NCBI RefSeq assembly: GCF_900114485.1
Contig: NZ_FOTF01000001.1
Location: 248,001-312,000 of the forward strand
Direction: 5' to 3'
DNA from: Loktanella salsilacus
Lineage (GTDB): Bacteria > Pseudomonadota > Alphaproteobacteria > Rhodobacterales > Rhodobacteraceae
DNA: 64,000 nt
Below, one piece after another: positions 9,491 through 21,047 of this stretch; position 1 is the first letter of the stretch; every line of letters begins with the position of its first letter. A model generated the notes under the pieces. The model did not search any database and had not been told where the DNA came from. It saw only the letters and a list, made by a program, of their open reading frames with translations. Both the position numbers and the translations under genes were made by a program.

Positions 9491-10408
9491 TCACGCAACA
9501 GCGCACAGATCGGCGACAGACACGCCCACACCGGGCAAGCGCGCCGCGATTTGGTGATCACAGGTCACCAGACGCCAAGCGGCGGGATTGGCGAAAAGCG
9601 CATGCAGCAAGGCGTTTGTCAGGTTGTGACCGGCTTTGTGGCCCGTATAGCGACCCAGGATCGGGCGGCCTGCGGTGTACAAATCACCCAGCGCGTCCAG
9701 CATCTTGTGGCGCACAGCCTCGTCCGCGTGACGCAAACCGCCGGGGGTCAAAACATCGGCACCGTCAACGACGACCGCGTTTTCCAGCGTGCCACCCAGC
9801 GCAAGGCCGTGGGCGCGCATGTATTCCACGTCGGCGTTGCGGCAAAAGGTGCGGCTGTCGCACAATTCGCGCACAAAGCTACCGTTCGCCATGTTCAGCG
9901 TCTTTTGCTGATGGCCGATCGCCGCGTCAGCGAAATCAATTTCGAAATCGATTTGCAGGCTGGTCGCGGGGCGTAGGGTCGCCCATGCGTCGCCGTGGCT
10001 GGCGCGGACTTCGTCCAAAATCTCGATCGCGAGCAAGGGCGCGGACAGGCGCGTTAGCCCGGTGGACACGATGCCGCGCACAAATGCCGCGCTGCTGCCG
10101 TCCATGATCGGCACTTCTGGGCCGTCGATTTCCACGATCGCGTTATGCACACCGCAGCCGGACAGGGCTGCCATCAGGTGTTCAATCGTCGAAACGCTAA
10201 CATCGCGTTCGGTCAGGCGGGTATTCAGCGGCGACACCTCGACGTGATTCCACAGCGCGGGCAAACGACGGCCCTGCCCTGCGGCATCCGTGCGGACAAA
10301 AACAATACCGATATTCGCCCGCGCAGGGCGCAGCGTCAAACGCGCAGGACGGCCAGAGTGCAGGCCAATGCCGTCAAAGCTGAGATCGGATTGTAATGTC
10401 GTTTGCAT
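9491..10408 (-). CDS. lpxC: UDP-3-O-acyl-N-acetylglucosamine deacetylase LpxC
   Basis: The 305-residue zinc enzyme carries out the committed step of lipid A synthesis. Both halves of the LpxC fold can be followed: FDGIGLHSGRPARLTLRPA near the start, the zinc-ligand region STIEHLMAALSGCGVHNA (about 73-90), and the C-terminal zinc/catalytic region RHKMLDALGDLYTAGRPILGRYTGHKAGH. Length matches the family. It is transcribed after ftsZ, from which it is separated by a terminator and 194 bp, so it probably has its own promoter. Confidence 0.97.
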   Translation of the reverse strand: MQTTLQSDLSFDGIGLHSGRPARLTLRPARANIGIVFVRTDAAGQGRRLPALWNHVEVSPLNTRLTERDVSVSTIEHLMAALSGCGVHNAIVEIDGPEVPIMDGSSAAFVRGIVSTGLTRLSAPLLAIEILDEVRASHGDAWATLRPATSLQIDFEIDFADAAIGHQQKTLNMANGSFVRELCDSRTFCRNADVEYMRAHGLALGGTLENAVVVDGADVLTPGGLRHADEAVRHKMLDALGDLYTAGRPILGRYTGHKAGHNLTNALLHALFANPAAWRLVTCDHQIAARLPGVGVSVADLCAVA

Positions 10409-10554
10409 GGGACGGGTCCGCCTTGGCGTAACTTAAGTTTGTTCTTGCTATGTTAACGCATCAGATAGGCGGCAAGTGCCACAGGGACAATTCACACATT
10501 GCAACGTTCTGAAACATGGCCTGTAACAAAGGCTAAGACCTTGCCCCACAAACG

Positions 10555-10581
10555 AAAAAGCCGCCCACGATGGGGCGGCTT
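10555..10581 (-). terminator. Rho-independent terminator after ftsZ
   Basis: AAGCCGCCC (10558-10566) pairs perfectly with GGGCGGCTT (10573-10581). Read on the minus strand the stem is followed by a run of five T. It lies 22 bases beyond the ftsZ stop codon. Confidence 0.85.
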
Positions 10582-10602
10582 CTTACTTTAGTGTAATGGT
10601 TT

Positions 10603-12270
10603 TTAGTTGGCCTGACGACGCAAGAAGGCGGGAATCTCGATCCGCTCTTGATCGGGATCGATCGCAGGCTCTGCACGCGGCTGGTCGCGCAGGGCGCTGA
10701 CCTGCGGCTGCTGGCGCGACGGCTGGGCGCTAGGCGCTTCGCCCTGCCCGGTCATCCGGTTGATCAAAGAGTTAATGCCAAAGCGCGGCTTTTCACCTTC
10801 GGCCGCGCGGGCCGGTTCAGCATTGCGCTGCGCAGCAGGCGCTGCAGCTGTCTTGGGCTGACGGTTCACGGCAGCTTGCAGACGGGCCATTGCTTCTGGT
10901 GTTGGCTGGCCGGGCTGAGCGGAACGCGGCGCGACGAAGCTTTCAGAGGCTTCGATTTCCGGCTCTGGCTGCGGACGGTACGCGGGCGGCGGCAGGTCGT
11001 CGGACGTCGCGGCTGGCATTTCAGCGTAATCGTCATCCATCGGCTCGTACTGCTGATCGTCCATGCTCTCAAACAAGGAACGCTCTTCAACCGCAGGGGC
11101 CTGACGTGCGACAGGGGCCTGGCGCTGCGCCGGTGCTTCAGCGCGGGGCGCTGGCTGCTGGCGCGCGGCGGGCTGCTCGCGCATTTCGGTCTGCTGCGGT
11201 GCACGGGCAGCAGGTGCTGCGGCGCGCGGTGCGGGCTCTGGATTGCGGATCGGCTGGTTCATCGACATCGAACGGCGCGGGACGGGCACGTCGTCAGCGC
11301 GGACGCGGGCGTCGATGCCCGTTGCCACGACGGACACGCGCATGCGGCCTTCCATGCTGGTGTCCAGCGTGGAACCCACGATGATGTTCGCCTCTTGGTC
11401 GACCTTTTCGCGGATCTCGTTCGCGGCCTCGTCCAATTCGAACAGGGTCAGGTCGTAACCGCCGGTGATGTTGATCAGCACGCCGCGCGCACCGTTCAAG
11501 CTGATTTCGTCCAGCAGCGGGTTGGCGATGGCTTTCTGCGCAGCTTCTTTGGCGCGGTTCTCGCCTTCAGCTTCGCCTGTGCCCATCATGGCTTTGCCCA
11601 TCTCGTCCATCACGGCGCGCACGTCGGCAAAGTCGAGGTTGATCAGGCCGGGACGGACCATCAGGTCGGTCACACCTTTAACGCCCTGATACAGAACGTC
11701 GTCTGCCAGCGCGAAGGCTTCGGTGAAGGTGGTGTTTTCAGTCGCCAGACGGAACAGGTTCTGGTTCGGAATAATGATCAACGTATCAACGACCTTCTGC
11801 AGGGCTTCGACGCCCTCTTCGGCCTGCTTCATCCGCTTGTTGCCCTCGAACTGGAAGGGCTTCGTCACGACGCCAACGGTCAAAACGCCAAGCTCGCGGG
11901 CAGCCTGTGCGATGATCGGGGCCGCACCAGTACCGGTGCCGCCGCCCATGCCAGCAGTGATAAAGCACATGTGTGCGCCAGCCAGCTGGTCAACGATCTG
12001 TTCGATGCTTTCTTCAGCGGCGGCAGCACCGACAGTCGCGCGCGCGCCAGCGCCCAGACCTTCGGTGACTTTGACGCCCATCTGGATCTTGGCTTCGGAC
12101 TTGGACTGCTGCAGCGCTTGCGCGTCAGTGTTCGCAACGACGAACTCGACCCCGTCCAATTCCTTCTCGATCATGTTGTTAACAGCGTTGCCACCGGCAC
12201 CGCCGACACCAAACACCGTGATGCGAGGCTTAAGGTCGTCGTGACCCGGGAGGGATAGGTTCAATGTCAT
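10603..12270 (-). CDS. ftsZ: Cell division GTPase FtsZ
   Basis: The 555-residue product is the tubulin-like GTPase that forms the Z ring. The GTP-binding signature [10 protein letters not shown] lies near residues 107-116, after the N-terminal [15 protein letters not shown]. The core ends near residue 320 and is followed by a long, Ala/Pro/Gln-rich linker of about 200 residues, typical of alphaproteobacterial FtsZ, and by the conserved C-terminal peptide [12 protein letters not shown] that binds FtsA and other partners. It starts with ATG and lies 177 bp after ftsA; that gap has no gene and includes single TTAACC half-sites but no clear CtrA site. Confidence 0.98.
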   Translation of the reverse strand: MTLNLSLPGHDDLKPRITVFGVGGAGGNAVNNMIEKELDGVEFVVANTDAQALQQSKSEAKIQMGVKVTEGLGAGARATVGAAAAEESIEQIVDQLAGAHMCFITAGMGGGTGTGAAPIIAQAARELGVLTVGVVTKPFQFEGNKRMKQAEEGVEALQKVVDTLIIIPNQNLFRLATENTTFTEAFALADDVLYQGVKGVTDLMVRPGLINLDFADVRAVMDEMGKAMMGTGEAEGENRAKEAAQKAIANPLLDEISLNGARGVLINITGGYDLTLFELDEAANEIREKVDQEANIIVGSTLDTSMEGRMRVSVVATGIDARVRADDVPVPRRSMSMNQPIRNPEPAPRAAAPAARAPQQTEMREQPAARQQPAPRAEAPAQRQAPVARQAPAVEERSLFESMDDQQYEPMDDDYAEMPAATSDDLPPPAYRPQPEPEIEASESFVAPRSAQPGQPTPEAMARLQAAVNRQPKTAAAPAAQRNAEPARAAEGEKPRFGINSLINRMTGQGEAPSAQPSRQQPQVSALRDQPRAEPAIDPDQERIEIPAFLRRQAN

Positions 12271-12447
12271 GCTCAGTCCGCCTGTCTATGTGAGGGGCCC
12301 GTCCCACCGGGCAAAATTCGCGTATTTGGGCAGATATTAACTGGTTGTTGTGGTTTCGTCACTCAAAAAGCACGGTTAACCCACAAAATATGGCGTGTTT
12401 CCGCGCATTTTTCGCCGCATATGGTCGATTCGGCGAAATCTAGCGTG

Positions 12448-13782
12448 TCACCAGTTGTCTTTGAACCACTTCACGGCACGTTTCAGCGACCGCGCGGGAT
12501 AGGTTTCGGCCGGGATATCGAAATCCCACCATTCATCCTGTGGGTTCGCGGCGAACAATGCGCAGCCCACAGCACCGGAAAAGGCCGGACCCGTGGCGGC
12601 CTGCGGCAGCCCCTGCACGCGCAGCGGACGACCAAGGCGGACCTGCTGGCCCAAAATCTTGGCGGCCAAACCGTCAAGACCGGGGATTTGGCTGCCGCCA
12701 CCTGTCAGAACGATCTGCTGGCTGGGCAGATATTCAAAGCCAGCGGCGTCCAGACGCGCGCGGACCTCTTCCAAAATCTCTTCGATGCGCGGGCGCATGA
12801 TACCGATCAGCTCTGCCCGGCTGACGGTCCGGCGGTCGCGTTCCCAATCGCCGGTATCACCGCCGATTTCAATCATCTCGCGGTCGTCCATCCCCGTGGC
12901 GACAACGCCGCCGTAGAATGTCTTGATCCGCTCTGCCACCTGCATCGGGACTTGCAGACCCATGCTGATGTCGCTGCTCACATGTTCGCCGCCCATGCGC
13001 ACCGCATCGGAATAGATCATGTGCTTTTTCATAAAGACGGAAATACCCGTCGTACCGCCGCCCAGATCGATACAAGCGGCGCCAAGCTCTTGCTCGTCCT
13101 CGACCAGCGACGACACGCCAGCGACATAGGCAGAGGACGCAAGGCCCGCCAATTCCAGATCGCAACGCTTGATGCAGAAAAAGATATTGCGGATCGCGGT
13201 CGCGTCCACGGTCATCAGGTGCAGGTCGGTGGCGAGGCGTTGCCCGCCCTGCCCGCGCGGATCGGCCATGCCGCTGCGGTGATCCAATGCAAAGTTCACG
13301 GGCTGCGCGTGCAGCACGTCGCGGTCGTGGCCAAAATCAGGGGTTTCGCAGGACGCCAGCACGCGGCCGATATCGGCCTCTGTCACGATGCCGGTTTCAA
13401 CATCGACAGCGCCGTCCAGACCATAGGACCGGGGACGCGCACCGCTAAAGCAAGCGATGACGTGATCGACGCGGACTTCGGCCATCTTTTGCGCCGCCTG
13501 AACGGCGGTGCGGATCGCGCGTTCGGTTTCCTGCATCGCGTCAATTTCGCCAAAGCGCACACCGCGGGACCGGGTTGTGGCGGCACCAATCACGCGAAAC
13601 TGGGACTGTCCTGCCAGCGCGCCGACGCCGTCAGTCTGCGCCGCACGGCCGGGTCCATCAAAACGCAACACAAGGCAGGCAATCTTGGACGTGCCGATGT
13701 CCAGAATGGCAATCACACCGCGCTGCATGGCCGCTTTGCGCACGTTCCGCATGGCCCGCTGTGTTTCGTAAAGATCCCGCAT
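12448..13782 (-). CDS. ftsA: Cell division protein FtsA
   Basis: The 444-residue actin-like ATPase tethers FtsZ to the membrane. The phosphate-1 motif IAILDIGTSKIACLVLRF is near residues 24-41, the phosphate-2 motif CIDLGGGTTGISVFM near 215-230, and the adenosine motif IVLTGGGSQIPGLDGLA near 340. The C terminus ends in the basic amphipathic stretch RSLKRAVKWFKDNW expected for the membrane-targeting helix. Its start codon shares one base with the ftsQ stop, so translation is likely coupled. Confidence 0.97.
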   Translation of the reverse strand: MRDLYETQRAMRNVRKAAMQRGVIAILDIGTSKIACLVLRFDGPGRAAQTDGVGALAGQSQFRVIGAATTRSRGVRFGEIDAMQETERAIRTAVQAAQKMAEVRVDHVIACFSGARPRSYGLDGAVDVETGIVTEADIGRVLASCETPDFGHDRDVLHAQPVNFALDHRSGMADPRGQGGQRLATDLHLMTVDATAIRNIFFCIKRCDLELAGLASSAYVAGVSSLVEDEQELGAACIDLGGGTTGISVFMKKHMIYSDAVRMGGEHVSSDISMGLQVPMQVAERIKTFYGGVVATGMDDREMIEIGGDTGDWERDRRTVSRAELIGIMRPRIEEILEEVRARLDAAGFEYLPSQQIVLTGGGSQIPGLDGLAAKILGQQVRLGRPLRVQGLPQAATGPAFSGAVGCALFAANPQDEWWDFDIPAETYPARSLKRAVKWFKDNW

Positions 13783-14684
13783 TAGTTGCTTGCCCCTGTC
13801 GTGACTGCGTTGCGTGTCGCCGCAACTGCATCTTGTTGTAGTCTTACCGTTGGCCGGTTTTCATTACGCATATCTACTAAGATAACATCGCGCGCCAGCA
13901 GATCTTGTGTGTCTTCCAGCGCGATGACGCGGGCCAATGCGGCCTCTGCGCCTTCACCCGGCAGTTGAATGCGTTGGCCGCGGTCCAGCACCATATCCCA
14001 GCGCCGATTTCCGATCCGCACCAGTCCCCGTACACGGGTGGCGATGGGGGCGGCGGTGCGAAACAAGGCCAGCGCCTCGGTCATATGTTCCTTTGCGCCG
14101 TCGCCAGCGATCAGCGGCAGATCACGCCGTTCAGCGCGCCCCGCCACGTCGCCGGAAAAGACGCCGTTATCGTCCAGCATCCGCAAACCTTCAGCCGTGC
14201 GCCACAAGGCGACGGGCTGACGCGGTGTGATGCCGATTTCCAGCGCGCCCGCATCGCCGACGCGGACATAAACATCGCTGACAGCATCCAGTGCGGCGAC
14301 CTTGGCGCGCATCGCTTCCAGTTCCAGATCGAAAGACGAGACGGGAAATTCAACCGACACAAGCTCTGCGACTTGGCTGGCCAGTTCTTCGTCCGCGCCG
14401 GTGATGGCAAGGCCTGTGACCATAAACTCAGGGCGGTGCTGGATGGCAGCCTTGATCTGGTCATAGCGGTCCGTGACCACGGCAAGGTTGGCGTCGTTAG
14501 AAAACCACGCCGTGCCGATCAGGCCGATCACCAGCGTTGGCACGCCAAGGCGAAGCCCCGTGCGCACGCCCGGTGTCAGCATCCAGCGCTGCCAGCGATA
14601 GCCCCACTTGGACGGCGCGGGATCGCGGACCGGACGGGTGCGCGGGGTGGCGGCGTAGCCGCGCGGTTCCTTCATCGTGCGCAT
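13782..14684 (-). CDS. ftsQ: Cell division protein FtsQ
   Basis: The 300-residue bitopic division protein has a basic cytosolic N terminus, one membrane segment (LGVPTLVIGLIGTAWF, about residues 47-62) and a periplasmic part with the POTRA domain (FMVTGLAITGADEELASQVAELV) and FtsQ domain. The ATG at 14684 has GAGGA 6 bases upstream and overlaps the ddl stop region; an ATG three codons later overlaps the ddl stop as ATGA. It is part of the ddl-ftsQ-ftsA run. Confidence 0.93.
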   Translation of the reverse strand: MRTMKEPRGYAATPRTRPVRDPAPSKWGYRWQRWMLTPGVRTGLRLGVPTLVIGLIGTAWFSNDANLAVVTDRYDQIKAAIQHRPEFMVTGLAITGADEELASQVAELVSVEFPVSSFDLELEAMRAKVAALDAVSDVYVRVGDAGALEIGITPRQPVALWRTAEGLRMLDDNGVFSGDVAGRAERRDLPLIAGDGAKEHMTEALALFRTAAPIATRVRGLVRIGNRRWDMVLDRGQRIQLPGEGAEAALARVIALEDTQDLLARDVILVDMRNENRPTVRLQQDAVAATRNAVTTGASN

Positions 14685-15586
14685 GATGCATCCTCGACCA
14701 GCCAGCGGCACAGGGTGCCAAAGGGGATGCCAACTTTTTCCGCCTGCTCTGGCGACAGCGATGTCGGCGTCATGCCGGGCTGTGTGTTGGTTTCCAGCAA
14801 GATCAACCCGTCTAGGCCGCGGGATTCATCCCAGCGGAAATCCGTGCGGCTGATGCCCCGGCAGCCCAAGGCGCGGTGGGCGCGCAGGGCGTAATCCATG
14901 CAGGCGTCAAAAATCTCGGCCGGGATATCGGCAGGCACCACGTGGCGCGAGCCGCCGGGCTTGTATTTGGCATCATAGTCATACCAGCCGTCGGTCAGGA
15001 TGTCGGTCACCGTCAAGGCGCGGTCGCCCATCACGGTGGTCGTCATCTCTCTGCCCGGGGCGAAAGCCTCGACCATCACGGTGTCCGGCATATCATCAGA
15101 CAGCTGCGGCGGCCCGTTGCCTGCGTCATGCACCAGATAGATGCCAACGCTGGACCCTTCGTTATTGGGCTTCACGACATAAGGCGGCGGCATCACATGT
15201 CCGGCGCGCACATCAGCGGCATTAGCGATGACGCTTTTCACGACAGGCAAACCAGCTGCAACAAAGGCGTCTTTGGTGCGCTGTTTATCCAGCGCAAGGG
15301 CCGAAGCCAGCACGCCAGAGTGTGTGTAAGGAATACGCAGCCATTCAAGCAGACCCTGCACGCAGCCGTCTTCGCCCCAGCGGCCATGCAAAGCGTTAAA
15401 GACGACAGCAGGCATTTCGGCAGCCAAACGCGCAGGCAAATCAGCCCCAGCATCAAGTTCCACAACCGTGAATCCTTCATCCCGCAAGGCCTTTGCACAT
15501 TCACGACCCGTCGAGAGTGAAACTTCACGCTCTGCGGACGGCCCGCCCATCAATACAACTACCTTGGGATCCGTCCTGCTCGACAT
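14672..15586 (-). CDS. ddl: D-alanine--D-alanine ligase
   Basis: The 304-residue ATP-grasp enzyme joins two D-alanines for the peptidoglycan stem peptide. Seen are VVVLMGGPSAEREVSLSTG at the N terminus, the KPNNEGSSVGIYLV ATP-binding segment, and the C-terminal ILLETNTQPGMTPTSLSPEQA with the metal-binding Glu and Asn. The ATG at 15586 is used; the frame opens two codons earlier with TTG. The 3' end overlaps ftsQ. The 77 bp between ddl and murB have no visible gene. Confidence 0.97.
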   Translation of the reverse strand: MSSRTDPKVVVLMGGPSAEREVSLSTGRECAKALRDEGFTVVELDAGADLPARLAAEMPAVVFNALHGRWGEDGCVQGLLEWLRIPYTHSGVLASALALDKQRTKDAFVAAGLPVVKSVIANAADVRAGHVMPPPYVVKPNNEGSSVGIYLVHDAGNGPPQLSDDMPDTVMVEAFAPGREMTTTVMGDRALTVTDILTDGWYDYDAKYKPGGSRHVVPADIPAEIFDACMDYALRAHRALGCRGISRTDFRWDESRGLDGLILLETNTQPGMTPTSLSPEQAEKVGIPFGTLCRWLVEDASCAR

Positions 15587-15663
15587 ACCCAACCGCCAAT
15601 CCTGCAGACCTTTGCGGCCTGTCTTTCGTTATTTGCCACCTGTCCGTGGCACCCCATACAGGG

Positions 15664-16599
15664 TTAATTCGTGGTATCTTTCGGGGTTCGTTCGCCAACC
15701 CTCATGATTTCCCACTCTAATGTGATTTGCGCGGAATCGTAAACCGTTTTCCGCACCAGCTCGCCCAAATCTTCTAATTCTGCGGCAGTTGCACCGCCCG
15801 CATTGGTTAAAAAGTTGGCATGCATCGGGTTCATCACAGCACCGCCTAGGGTTGCACCGCGCATCCCGGCGTCCTCTATCACCTTCCAGGCCTTCAGATC
15901 ATGGGTGTCGTCGCTGCGGCCCGTGCTGGAATGACCGACAGGATTGCGAAAGGTGCTGCCGGCGGTGCGGTCCTTGGTTGGTTGGGTTTGGTCGCGCTTA
16001 GCAATCTGGTCGTCCATGCGCTGCGCCAGCGTATCGGGATCACCCGCCTGCCCGTTCAGCACGGCGCTAACTAGCACCGCACCATCCGGCAAAGTGCTAG
16101 AGCGATAGGCAAAGGCCAGATCATCCGCGCCAAGTGTCACCAGCGTGCCATCGCGCAAAACCGCCTGCGCCGATTGAAACACATCCGCGACATAGGCACC
16201 GTAGCAGCCCGCGTTCATCCGGAGGGCTCCGCCGATGCTGCCAGGAATGGTGCGCAGAAAGGTCAGATCAACGCCCGCCTCGGCGCTGCGCCGCGCGACA
16301 TGAGCGTCCAGCGCGGCAGCCCCTGCTGTCACCGTCAGACCGTCGATGGCGATGCTGTTAAACCCCCGCCCCAGCCGGATCACCACACCGCGCACACCGC
16401 CATCGCGCACGATCAGATTGCTGCCAACGCCCATCGGGAACACCGGAACGGCGGGATCAAGCGCCGCCAGAAACGCGCGCAGATCGTCCAAATCCGCAGG
16501 CTGGAACAGCACATCCGCAGGCCCGCCCACGCGCAGCCACGTCAGATCGGCTAGGGGGCGGTCAATCGTCAGCGTGCCGCGTACGTCAGGCAGGTTCAT
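15664..16599 (-). CDS. murB: UDP-N-acetylenolpyruvoylglucosamine reductase MurB
   Basis: The 311-residue FAD enzyme reduces UDP-GlcNAc-enolpyruvate to UDP-MurNAc. The FAD-binding region shows [13 protein letters not shown] (about 19-31) and [23 protein letters not shown] (about 54-76); the catalytic region [10 protein letters not shown] and the C-terminal [14 protein letters not shown] are present, typical of type I MurB. The ATG at 16599 overlaps the stop of the upstream DUF2484 gene as ATGA, which fixes the start and removes a long unrelated upstream extension. Confidence 0.96.
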   Translation of the reverse strand: MNLPDVRGTLTIDRPLADLTWLRVGGPADVLFQPADLDDLRAFLAALDPAVPVFPMGVGSNLIVRDGGVRGVVIRLGRGFNSIAIDGLTVTAGAAALDAHVARRSAEAGVDLTFLRTIPGSIGGALRMNAGCYGAYVADVFQSAQAVLRDGTLVTLGADDLAFAYRSSTLPDGAVLVSAVLNGQAGDPDTLAQRMDDQIAKRDQTQPTKDRTAGSTFRNPVGHSSTGRSDDTHDLKAWKVIEDAGMRGATLGGAVMNPMHANFLTNAGGATAAELEDLGELVRKTVYDSAQITLEWEIMRVGERTPKDTTN

Positions 16600-16853
16600 G
16601 ATGACTTTGGTCCCTTTGCCCCGCGCAGCCAGCGCATCAAATAGATCAGCGGCCAGCGCAGCACGCTTGCCCCGGCGGCCAGAAACAGCAGGCCAACGAT
16701 TGGCCCCTGCTGCCACGTCAGCCAACCCAGCAGCGGAATGCCAATCGCAATCATGACGTAAGCAAAGCGCCAGTGATGGTCCCGGCTAGGAAACATTGCG
16801 GCGACATTCGCAGCAATCAGCCAGATCAGCGCCATCAGGATCGGCGCGCTCAT
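16596..16853 (-). CDS. DUF2484 family membrane protein (second copy)
   Basis: The 85-residue product has three hydrophobic segments ([32 protein letters not shown] and [14 protein letters not shown]) and ends in [20 protein letters not shown], matching the DUF2484 family that sits between murC and murB in Rhodobacterales. The function is unknown. Its ATG overlaps the stop of the preceding DUF2484 gene as ATGA and its stop overlaps the murB start in the same way, so all are likely translated in series. The name comes from recalled family context and hydrophobic pattern. Confidence 0.75.
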   Translation of the reverse strand: MSAPILMALIWLIAANVAAMFPSRDHHWRFAYVMIAIGIPLLGWLTWQQGPIVGLLFLAAGASVLRWPLIYLMRWLRGAKGPKSS

Positions 16854-17112
16854 TTCAGCAACTCGGACGGCAGCGCCGGGTTTTGGCCCCGCGCCCGCGC
16901 CCAGAAATAGCGCAGTGGATTGCGGAACATGGACCCAAAGGCCAAAAGTGCGGCCACACCGACCAGCCAACCGAAATCAAACCCCAGCCAGACGATTAAG
17001 ACCGGGGCGGCGACAAGCAAGGCAATCCCCGGCACCATCTGTAAGCGCATTGGCAAAAAGGCGGTGATCGTCGCCGCCAGCACCCAAAGCGCGCCAATCA
17101 GGACAGACCAGA

Positions 17113-17116
<4 letters not shown>
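16850..17116 (-). CDS. DUF2484 family membrane protein (first copy)
   Basis: The 88-residue product starts at a GTG that overlaps the murC stop as GTGA. It has three hydrophobic stretches ([39 protein letters not shown] and [15 protein letters not shown]) followed by [14 protein letters not shown], a C-terminal motif resembling the [13 protein letters not shown] of the neighbouring copy. The two genes are therefore probably ancient tandem duplicates. The role is unknown; position suggests a link to peptidoglycan precursor synthesis or division. No better start is visible: the upstream ATG lies inside murC. Confidence 0.72.
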
Positions 17117-18510
<1,394 letters not shown>

Positions 18511-18526
18511 CGTCTTATTCCGTTCA

Positions 18527-19615
18527 TCAGTGTCTTGCGTCCGCCAACTGCTGCACCAGTTGGACCAGCCGCGCTGTAGCGTCAGGCGTCCCGCAGGACA
18601 AGGCAGCACGGGACATTTGCAGCGCGCCGGACGGATGCGTCAGCACCGTTTCCATGTGCTCGGCCAAGCTTTCGGCGTTAAATTTACTTTCCGGCATCAA
18701 GATGGCAGCGCCCGCATCCACCATCTGCCGCGCATTGGCGCTTTGGTGGTCCTGCGCTGCAGCAGCATAAGGGATCAGCACCGCGGGGCGGCCAATCACG
18801 GTCAGGTCGGCAATCGTGCTTGCGCCAGACCGGGCGATCACCAATTGCGCCTCGGCCAACCGGGTCGGCATATCGTCAAAGAAGGTGCGAATATCTGCGT
18901 TGATCCCGCGGGCTGCATAAAACGCATTCACCCGGTCGACATCCTCGGCCCGGGCTTGCTGAAATACGCGAATATTGCGGCGCAGTGCCTCTGGCAGCAG
19001 CGCGATCCCAGCCGGCACCACGTCCGACAAGATCCGCGCGCCTTGGCTTCCGCCAACGACAAGCACGGACATCGGATAATCGCCAGGCGGAATATACCCC
19101 GCCCCCGCGCGGTCCAAAATGGACTGCCGTACCGGATTGCCGACATGCTCGCCGGTCGCGCCGTCCGGCAGCGCAGTTGGCCAAGTCCCGCACGCCACCA
19201 TATCGACGCGCTTGGCAAAGACCTGATTGACCCGGCCCAGCACCCCGTTCTGTTCGTGGATCATGCGCGGAATGCGCAACAACGTCGCCGCTGTCATCGC
19301 CGGAATGGCCGGATAGCCGCCAAAGCCAACAACCACATCGGGACGATCCCGCCGCATCGCCATGACAGCGCTCAGCGATCCACCCGCAATCCGCAAAGGC
19401 ACCGCAACCTTCGCCAGTGCGCCGCCGCGGGCAAAGGTGCCGCTATCGACCTGCACAACCTCGACCGCGTCAGGAAAGCCGCCTACGTAACGCGCGCCGC
19501 GCGGATCCGTGCTCAACTTCACCCGCCAACCCAGATCCAGCATCGCCTCGGCCAAGGCCTGCGCCGGGAACATATGCCCGCCGGTACCGCCCGCCGCCAT
19601 CATCAAGAGTGGCAT
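18527..19615 (-). CDS. murG: Undecaprenyl-PP-MurNAc-pentapeptide-UDPGlcNAc GlcNAc transferase MurG
   Basis: The 362-residue peripheral membrane glycosyltransferase makes lipid II from lipid I. The first G-loop [21 protein letters not shown], the second loop [25 protein letters not shown] and the UDP-GlcNAc site [34 protein letters not shown] are clear. The ATG at 19615 is chosen because GGAGG lies 6-7 bases upstream; an ATG four codons earlier lies upstream of that site. Confidence 0.97.
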   Translation of the reverse strand: MPLLMMAAGGTGGHMFPAQALAEAMLDLGWRVKLSTDPRGARYVGGFPDAVEVVQVDSGTFARGGALAKVAVPLRIAGGSLSAVMAMRRDRPDVVVGFGGYPAIPAMTAATLLRIPRMIHEQNGVLGRVNQVFAKRVDMVACGTWPTALPDGATGEHVGNPVRQSILDRAGAGYIPPGDYPMSVLVVGGSQGARILSDVVPAGIALLPEALRRNIRVFQQARAEDVDRVNAFYAARGINADIRTFFDDMPTRLAEAQLVIARSGASTIADLTVIGRPAVLIPYAAAAQDHQSANARQMVDAGAAILMPESKFNAESLAEHMETVLTHPSGALQMSRAALSCGTPDATARLVQLVQQLADARH

Positions 19616-19628
19616 AACGCCCTCCATT

Positions 19629-19685
19629 CACCTTGCCAGATAAACTCCGGGGGGAGTCCGCAGGACGGGGGGCTGGCCCCCCATC
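19629..19685 (-). repeat. Dispersed repeat variant and strong hairpin between ftsW and murG
   Basis: Read on the minus strand, 19629-19660 resembles the dispersed element (CCGGAGTTTATCTGGCAAGG then TGAATG). Next to it GGGGGGC and GCCCCCC form a 7-bp hairpin near 19667-19684. The pair fills most of the 103-bp gap after ftsW and may reduce readthrough into murG. Confidence 0.5.
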
Positions 19686-19718
19686 TTCGCGCCTGCACGA
19701 TTTTTCTACGAAAAACGT

Positions 19719-20888
19719 TCACCGCCCGACGCGCCGCATCAGGATATCGCCAATCTCGCCTTGTGGGCGCGAGCGCGTCAGCGCCAGCAACATGCCGACG
19801 GCGATGCCGCCCGCGATTAAGGACGATCCGCCATAGCTGACGAACGGCAGGGTCATGCCCTTAGCTGGCAGCAAGCGCACGGCCACGCCCATGTTGATCA
19901 TCGCTTGTACGCCAAAGGCGCAGGCCAGACCCGTGCCCGCCAGCCGTACAAACGGATCGCGCTCTTTCATCAGCCGCATCAGGCTGCGCACCACGATAAC
20001 GCCGTACAGGGTGATGATCGCCATCACACAAATCAGGCCGTATTCCTCTGCCGCGACAGCAATGATAAAGTCAGTATGCGCGTCCGGCAGCGACCATTTC
20101 ACCTGCCCCTCGCCCACGCCGACACCGAAAAATCCGCCTTCGCGGATCGCATTCGTCGCATAGCCAAGCTGGGTGCGCGGATCGACATCGGGGCTAAGGA
20201 AACCATCGATGCGGCGGGCAAAGTGTTCGGACATGTTATACGAAAATACACCCACGCCCCCGACAACACCGCCAAGGGCGATCAGCAAGGTCATCGGTGC
20301 TCCGGCGACGAAATACATCACGCCCCATGAAAACAGCACCAGACAGGCCTGACCAAAGTCAGGCTGCAGCGCCAGAAACGCCACAATCACAATCGTCAGG
20401 ATAAACGAATACATCCGTCCCGGAGGACCGCCCACACTCAGCCCCGCCGCCATCAACCACGCAGCGACAACCACAAAGCCGGGCTTCAGGAACTCGCTGG
20501 GCTGCACAGAGGCAAAGCCGAAGGAATACCAGCGCACGGCACCCTTGCCAAAATCCGTGCCAAAAATCGGCAGCAACGCCAGCGCAACAAAGGCGCAGGC
20601 AAAGCCGATGACCGCAAGCCGGCGCACCATCACGGGGGTCATCATCGACACGCCAAACATGGCGATCAAGGCCATGCCGCCAAAGAAGCCTTGGCGGGTC
20701 ACATAATAAAAGGGGCTAAGACCGTTTTTAGCCGCAAGCGGCGGCGAAGACGCCAGCCCCAGAAGCAGCCCAATGCCGAAAAGCGCCAAAATGCAGCACA
20801 TGCTCCATTTGTCGATCGTCCGCCACCAGCGCGGCAGAACAGGATCACCTGCCACAACGCGCGGCGCGCCATACACCATTTCGGTCAT
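19719..20888 (-). CDS. ftsW: Lipid II polymerase / division protein FtsW
   Basis: The 389-residue SEDS-family glycosyltransferase has about ten membrane segments. Family signatures include GTDFGKGAVRWYSFGFASVQPSEFLKPGFVVVAAW (about 110-145), LQPDFGQACLVLFSWGVM and, at the C terminus, LLPAKGMTLPFVSYGGSSLIAGGIAVGMLLAL. The acidic residue after LQP is present. Position between murD and murG and the WKxGxT-like YSFGFASVQPSEF region identify FtsW rather than RodA. It is divergent from the plus-strand flavoprotein gene. Confidence 0.97.
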   Translation of the reverse strand: MTEMVYGAPRVVAGDPVLPRWWRTIDKWSMCCILALFGIGLLLGLASSPPLAAKNGLSPFYYVTRQGFFGGMALIAMFGVSMMTPVMVRRLAVIGFACAFVALALLPIFGTDFGKGAVRWYSFGFASVQPSEFLKPGFVVVAAWLMAAGLSVGGPPGRMYSFILTIVIVAFLALQPDFGQACLVLFSWGVMYFVAGAPMTLLIALGGVVGGVGVFSYNMSEHFARRIDGFLSPDVDPRTQLGYATNAIREGGFFGVGVGEGQVKWSLPDAHTDFIIAVAAEEYGLICVMAIITLYGVIVVRSLMRLMKERDPFVRLAGTGLACAFGVQAMINMGVAVRLLPAKGMTLPFVSYGGSSLIAGGIAVGMLLALTRSRPQGEIGDILMRRVGR

Positions 20889-21047
20889 CGTATTACCGCC
20901 TTGACTGCCTCATGTCCGCGTTTTCCGCGGATCTATTCCGCCAGCTTAACCCGGCCTGCGCGTCATTTCCACTTCAAATCGCGCGGCAGGCGAAAATCAC
21001 GCCCCTGCCCCCTTGCTTTGATGCGTTTTCCGCGCCAGTTCCGGTGG

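Noticed and set aside
10648-12258. Open frame of 536 codons on the plus strand opposite ftsZ
   Set aside because: It is a shadow of the high-GC ftsZ frame; the protein is rich in Arg, Cys and Gly and has no family features, while ftsZ is certain.
12421-13785. Open frame of 454 codons on the plus strand opposite ftsA
   Set aside because: It overlaps ftsA almost completely and shows only composition driven by the third codon positions of ftsA.
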